A DNA stretch of 64,000 nucleotides, from contig CABWYN010000002.1 in the NCBI GenBank assembly GCA_902509675.1, positions 1-64,000 on the forward strand, given 5' to 3'. A program made the translations under genes and the position numbers. Below are positions 61,715 through 64,000 of this stretch, piece after piece. This DNA is from an uncultured Bacteroidota bacterium (GTDB taxonomy: Bacteria; Bacteroidota; Bacteroidia; Flavobacteriales; Flavobacteriaceae). How positions within the stretch are numbered: the stretch's first letter is position 1; each line of letters starts with the position of its first letter. Under the pieces are notes generated by a model that saw only the letters and a list, made by a program, of their open reading frames with translations, was not told where the DNA came from and made no database searches.

Positions 61715-63700
61715 TTATTCAGAAGCTGTCCTCCAATAATTGTTGTTTCCGTTAACATCTGGATATACATAATCAGGATCTACAACAATTTTTTTATAAG
61801 CCTCGCTTGACTCTACTAGAAATGACCATTCAATATTTTTCTTCCATATTTCTACGGGTAAATTCTTTCTTATCTTTTTGCCGCTTTCAGTAGTAATTTC
61901 AAGGGTAACAGGCATTGGTATCTCTTTCATGTTTTTGATAGTAACAATTGCTCCATTTTTTGGATCCCCATCAACATACTTTACACCCGTAACAGCCTGG
62001 TCTAGCTGCCAGTTATTTAAAACCCAGGATCTCCAAAACCAACCAAGGTCTTCCCCAGAAACATCTTCAATTGTTCTAAAAAAGTCATCCGGAGCAGGGT
62101 GTTTGTATGCCCACCTGTGAATATATTCTTTAAAAGCATCATCAAATCTTTTCGGGCCTAAAACGTTATCTCTTAATAGCCACAAAAACATTGCTGTTTT
62201 ATAATATTGTAAACCCATGTTTCGTTCGGCTAAATTATCAGGAGCTGTAATTAGCGGTTCAAGATCATCAGAAACAAAACCAAGCGCAGCCATATGCATA
62301 TTCATTTTTCCTCTATGGTATTCTCCGTTGTTAAATTCTTTTGTGCTGATGTCATTAACAAAAGAGTTGAACCCTTCGTCCATCCATCCAAAAAGCCTCT
62401 CATTAGACCCCACGATCATTGGAAACCAGTTGTGTCCAAATTCATGATCGGTTACACCCCAAAGACTAGCTCCTTTTGATTCAAAACTACAGAATGAAAC
62501 ACCTGGATATTCCATTCCTCTTACGTTACCGGCAACATTAATAGCTGTTGGATAAGGATATTCAAACCATCTTTCCGAATAGTGTTCAACGGATGCTTTT
62601 GTGTACTCAGTGGACCTTTCCCACGCATTTCCGCCGTTACTTTCAACGGGATAGGCAGATATTGCCATGGACTTTTTACCACTTGGCAATTTAATTCTTG
62701 CAGCGTCAACTATGAATGCTGCAGATGATGCCCAAGCAACATCACGAGTGTTTTCCATTTTATACCGCCAGGTTATCATTTTCTTTCCGCTCGGTCTTGT
62801 TTCAGGATTGGTAACTTCTTCGGCAGATCTAATTGCAATAGTTTGATCACTTGCTTCTGCTTGTGCCCAACGATTAAGCTGGTCTAAAGTATACGTTTCA
62901 AGTGGGTTTAAAAGCTCTCCTGAACAAACAACCATGTGGTCAGACGGAACGGTTATGTTTATATTAAAATCACCATATTCAAGATAAAATTCCCCTTGCC
63001 CCGTGTAAGGTAAATTATTCCAAGCATTAAGATCATCATAAACGCACATCCTTGGATACCATTGAGCTATGGTGTAGAGCTTTCCGTTTTTGGTTTCAAG
63101 GATACCCATTCTGTCTGATCCGTATTTTGGAGAAAGAAATGAAAAATCAATTTTTAAGGACAACTCACTACCGCCTCCTTTTAGAGGCTCAGGTAATAAA
63201 ACCTTCATCCTTGTGTCATAAACTTCATACTCTGCATCCACAATAGACCTGTTTCTTCCCTTTCCTCTAATCAACTGAACAGCAGAAATCTTAAAACCAC
63301 CATTTAACTTTTCTCCTTTGGAGCCGTTCCTGCTTCCAACAAGTGGTATGATTGCATTTCCACGCGAATCGTTGTCAAAAAGATTCTGATCCATATTTAG
63401 CCATAGAAAATCCATGTCGTCAGGACTATTATTTGTGTATTTTATTATTTCTTTTCCCATAATAATATCGGAAAGCGTATCCAGTTCAACATCAATAATA
63501 TAATCAGCACTGTTTTGCCAATAATCACTTCCAGGCTTTCCGCTAGCAGACCTTGTTGTAGTAGAGGGAGAGTTATAAAAGGCAGTTTTAAAAGCTTCTA
63601 CATAACTATATGTTGATTCCTCAGACTTTTGCGAGATTAACGGATGAGAGTACATTAAAAAAACAATTGCAGCTAGGGTTATTTTTTTCATTTTTTTCAT
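61715..63700 (-). CDS. M1 family metallopeptidase (exported), second copy
   Basis: A 661-residue zinc metallopeptidase with a signal peptide (LAAIVFLMYSHPLISQ). The catalytic HExxH is in VTDHEFGHNWFPMI, the third ligand in WMDEGFNSF, and the substrate-site motif is RGMEYPGVSF. It has the same architecture as the protein at 47755-49590 but is longer in the N-terminal domain. The ATG has a second Met three codons later that could also start. A -7 box is seen upstream. It does not overlap a gene on its 5' side. Confidence 0.92.
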   Translation of the reverse strand: MKKMKKITLAAIVFLMYSHPLISQKSEESTYSYVEAFKTAFYNSPSTTTRSASGKPGSDYWQNSADYIIDVELDTLSDIIMGKEIIKYTNNSPDDMDFLWLNMDQNLFDNDSRGNAIIPLVGSRNGSKGEKLNGGFKISAVQLIRGKGRNRSIVDAEYEVYDTRMKVLLPEPLKGGGSELSLKIDFSFLSPKYGSDRMGILETKNGKLYTIAQWYPRMCVYDDLNAWNNLPYTGQGEFYLEYGDFNINITVPSDHMVVCSGELLNPLETYTLDQLNRWAQAEASDQTIAIRSAEEVTNPETRPSGKKMITWRYKMENTRDVAWASSAAFIVDAARIKLPSGKKSMAISAYPVESNGGNAWERSTEYTKASVEHYSERWFEYPYPTAINVAGNVRGMEYPGVSFCSFESKGASLWGVTDHEFGHNWFPMIVGSNERLFGWMDEGFNSFVNDISTKEFNNGEYHRGKMNMHMAALGFVSDDLEPLITAPDNLAERNMGLQYYKTAMFLWLLRDNVLGPKRFDDAFKEYIHRWAYKHPAPDDFFRTIEDVSGEDLGWFWRSWVLNNWQLDQAVTGVKYVDGDPKNGAIVTIKNMKEIPMPVTLEITTESGKKIRKNLPVEIWKKNIEWSFLVESSEAYKKIVVDPDYVYPDVNGNNNYWRTASE

Positions 63701-63719
63701 TTAAATAAAATATTGTGTG

Positions 63720-63727
63720 CAAATTTA
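63720..63727 (-). promoter_or_regulatory. -7 box for the second M1 peptidase
   Basis: TAAATTTG on the reverse strand matches TAnnTTTG and ends 19 bases before the ATG at 63700. Confidence 0.45.
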
Positions 63728-63761
63728 CAAAACTTGCCTGTAATTAAACCAGAATAAAAAT

Positions 63762-63794
63762 AAAACCCCCAGCCTGATTAAAGCTGGGGGTTTT
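63762..63794 (-). terminator. Rho-independent terminator of the gene at the window edge
   Basis: AAAACCCCCAGC, 9-base loop, GCTGGGGGTTTT: a 12-bp stem with A tract on one side and T tract on the other. It follows the stop of the partial reverse-strand gene. Confidence 0.85.
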
Positions 63795-63814
63795 CTATTA
63801 ACTAAAAACTTGAT

Positions 63815-64000
63815 TTAGTCCAGCACAATTGGAGCACCGGCCTCCTCCAAGATTTTTCCTACTTTTTTAACTTTTTCAAAGTAGGCGTCCATTTCAGGCT
63901 TTACCCTATTGAACATTTCTTTTGCAATATCAAAACTTTGCATGTGTTGCAGCGTTGGCCCATAAGAATTAGGATACCAACCACCTCTTGCAGTTGAAAG
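63815..64000 (-). CDS. 3' end of an unknown exported or repeat protein (partial)
   Basis: The last 61 codons of a reverse-strand gene whose 5' end is outside the window. They read as a helical tail with an N-terminal GGWYPNSYGPTLQHMQSF segment, then AKEMFNRVKPEMDAYFEKVK, and end EEAGAPIVLD. The pattern of a last helix with an AGAP motif recalls the C-termini of large BNR/sortilin-like WD40-type proteins; this is a weak match. The stop TAA is followed by a strong terminator. Confidence 0.55.
   Translation of the reverse strand, partial: LSTARGGWYPNSYGPTLQHMQSFDIAKEMFNRVKPEMDAYFEKVKKVGKILEEAGAPIVLD

Overview
The window comes from a low-GC member of the Bacteroidota, most likely a marine flavobacterium. 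Several things point there. A PorW/SprE-like type IX secretion lipoprotein is present. Several gene families are typical of that class (DUF4292, DUF4837, DUF6427, DUF6341, an ATP synthase subunit a with a signal peptide). The promoters match the Bacteroidetes form TTTG-N19-TAnnTTTG. CDSs are tightly packed, and TTG and GTG starts are common. No rRNA operon, CRISPR array or insertion sequence was seen.

Layout. 1-3.2 kb: an EnvC-like protein cut by the window edge, a DUF4292 lipoprotein, dut and a Wzx-like flippase. 3.3-11.7 kb: a reverse-strand block of porW, bactofilin, a short atpZ, a DUF6168-like membrane protein and atpB-E-F-H-A-G; the beta and epsilon subunits are not here. 11.7-15.9 kb: a ferredoxin, a GT9 glycosyltransferase, small DUF genes and purD. 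16-25 kb: an overlapping envelope-polysaccharide operon with an initiating sugar transferase, two glycosyltransferases, two Wzy/WaaL-like proteins, a sulfotransferase, a flippase and a Wzz-like protein. 25-33 kb: a GH3-family protein, an M23 peptidase, tatA, DUF4837, a LysM lytic transglycosylase, pgk, a DNA polymerase III delta' subunit and a lipid kinase. 33-41 kb: a methyltransferase, mnmG flanked by two parS-like palindromes, ybeY, gltX, an SPFH protein, glnS, folB and tRNA-Cys. 41-57.6 kb: NTF2-like lipoproteins, LysE, a GIN-domain protein, rnr, a 433-bp gap of about 14% GC, rpiB, a GNAT protein, a double-OmpA protein, rnpA, an M1 peptidase, an MBL hydrolase, a permease with two USP domains, lepA, a dus gene, an ABC permease, rbfA and mce. 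57.6-60.2 kb: a tRNA(CAT) followed by a restriction-modification cassette. 60.2-64 kb: a tandem NTF2-like protein, DoxX, a second M1 peptidase and the 3' end of another gene.

The most notable structure is the 2.47-kb restriction-modification cassette. It starts at the 3' end of the tRNA gene, and the T-arm/acceptor end of that tRNA is repeated at the far side. Inside these repeats the two ends carry, in the same order, copies of a GGGTTCCA repeat and then a mirrored 24-bp inverted repeat. It contains only a cytosine-C5 methyltransferase with an N-terminal MerR-like helix-turn-helix and a convergent PmeII/EcoO109I-like endonuclease, and no recombinase. It looks like an integrase-less island that either moved with help from another element or has lost its own integrase. 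The inverted repeat lies upstream of both genes in the same relative orientation, so it could also be a shared operator. A second notable point is the pair of parS-like sites around mnmG, which hints that the window may lie near the replication origin.
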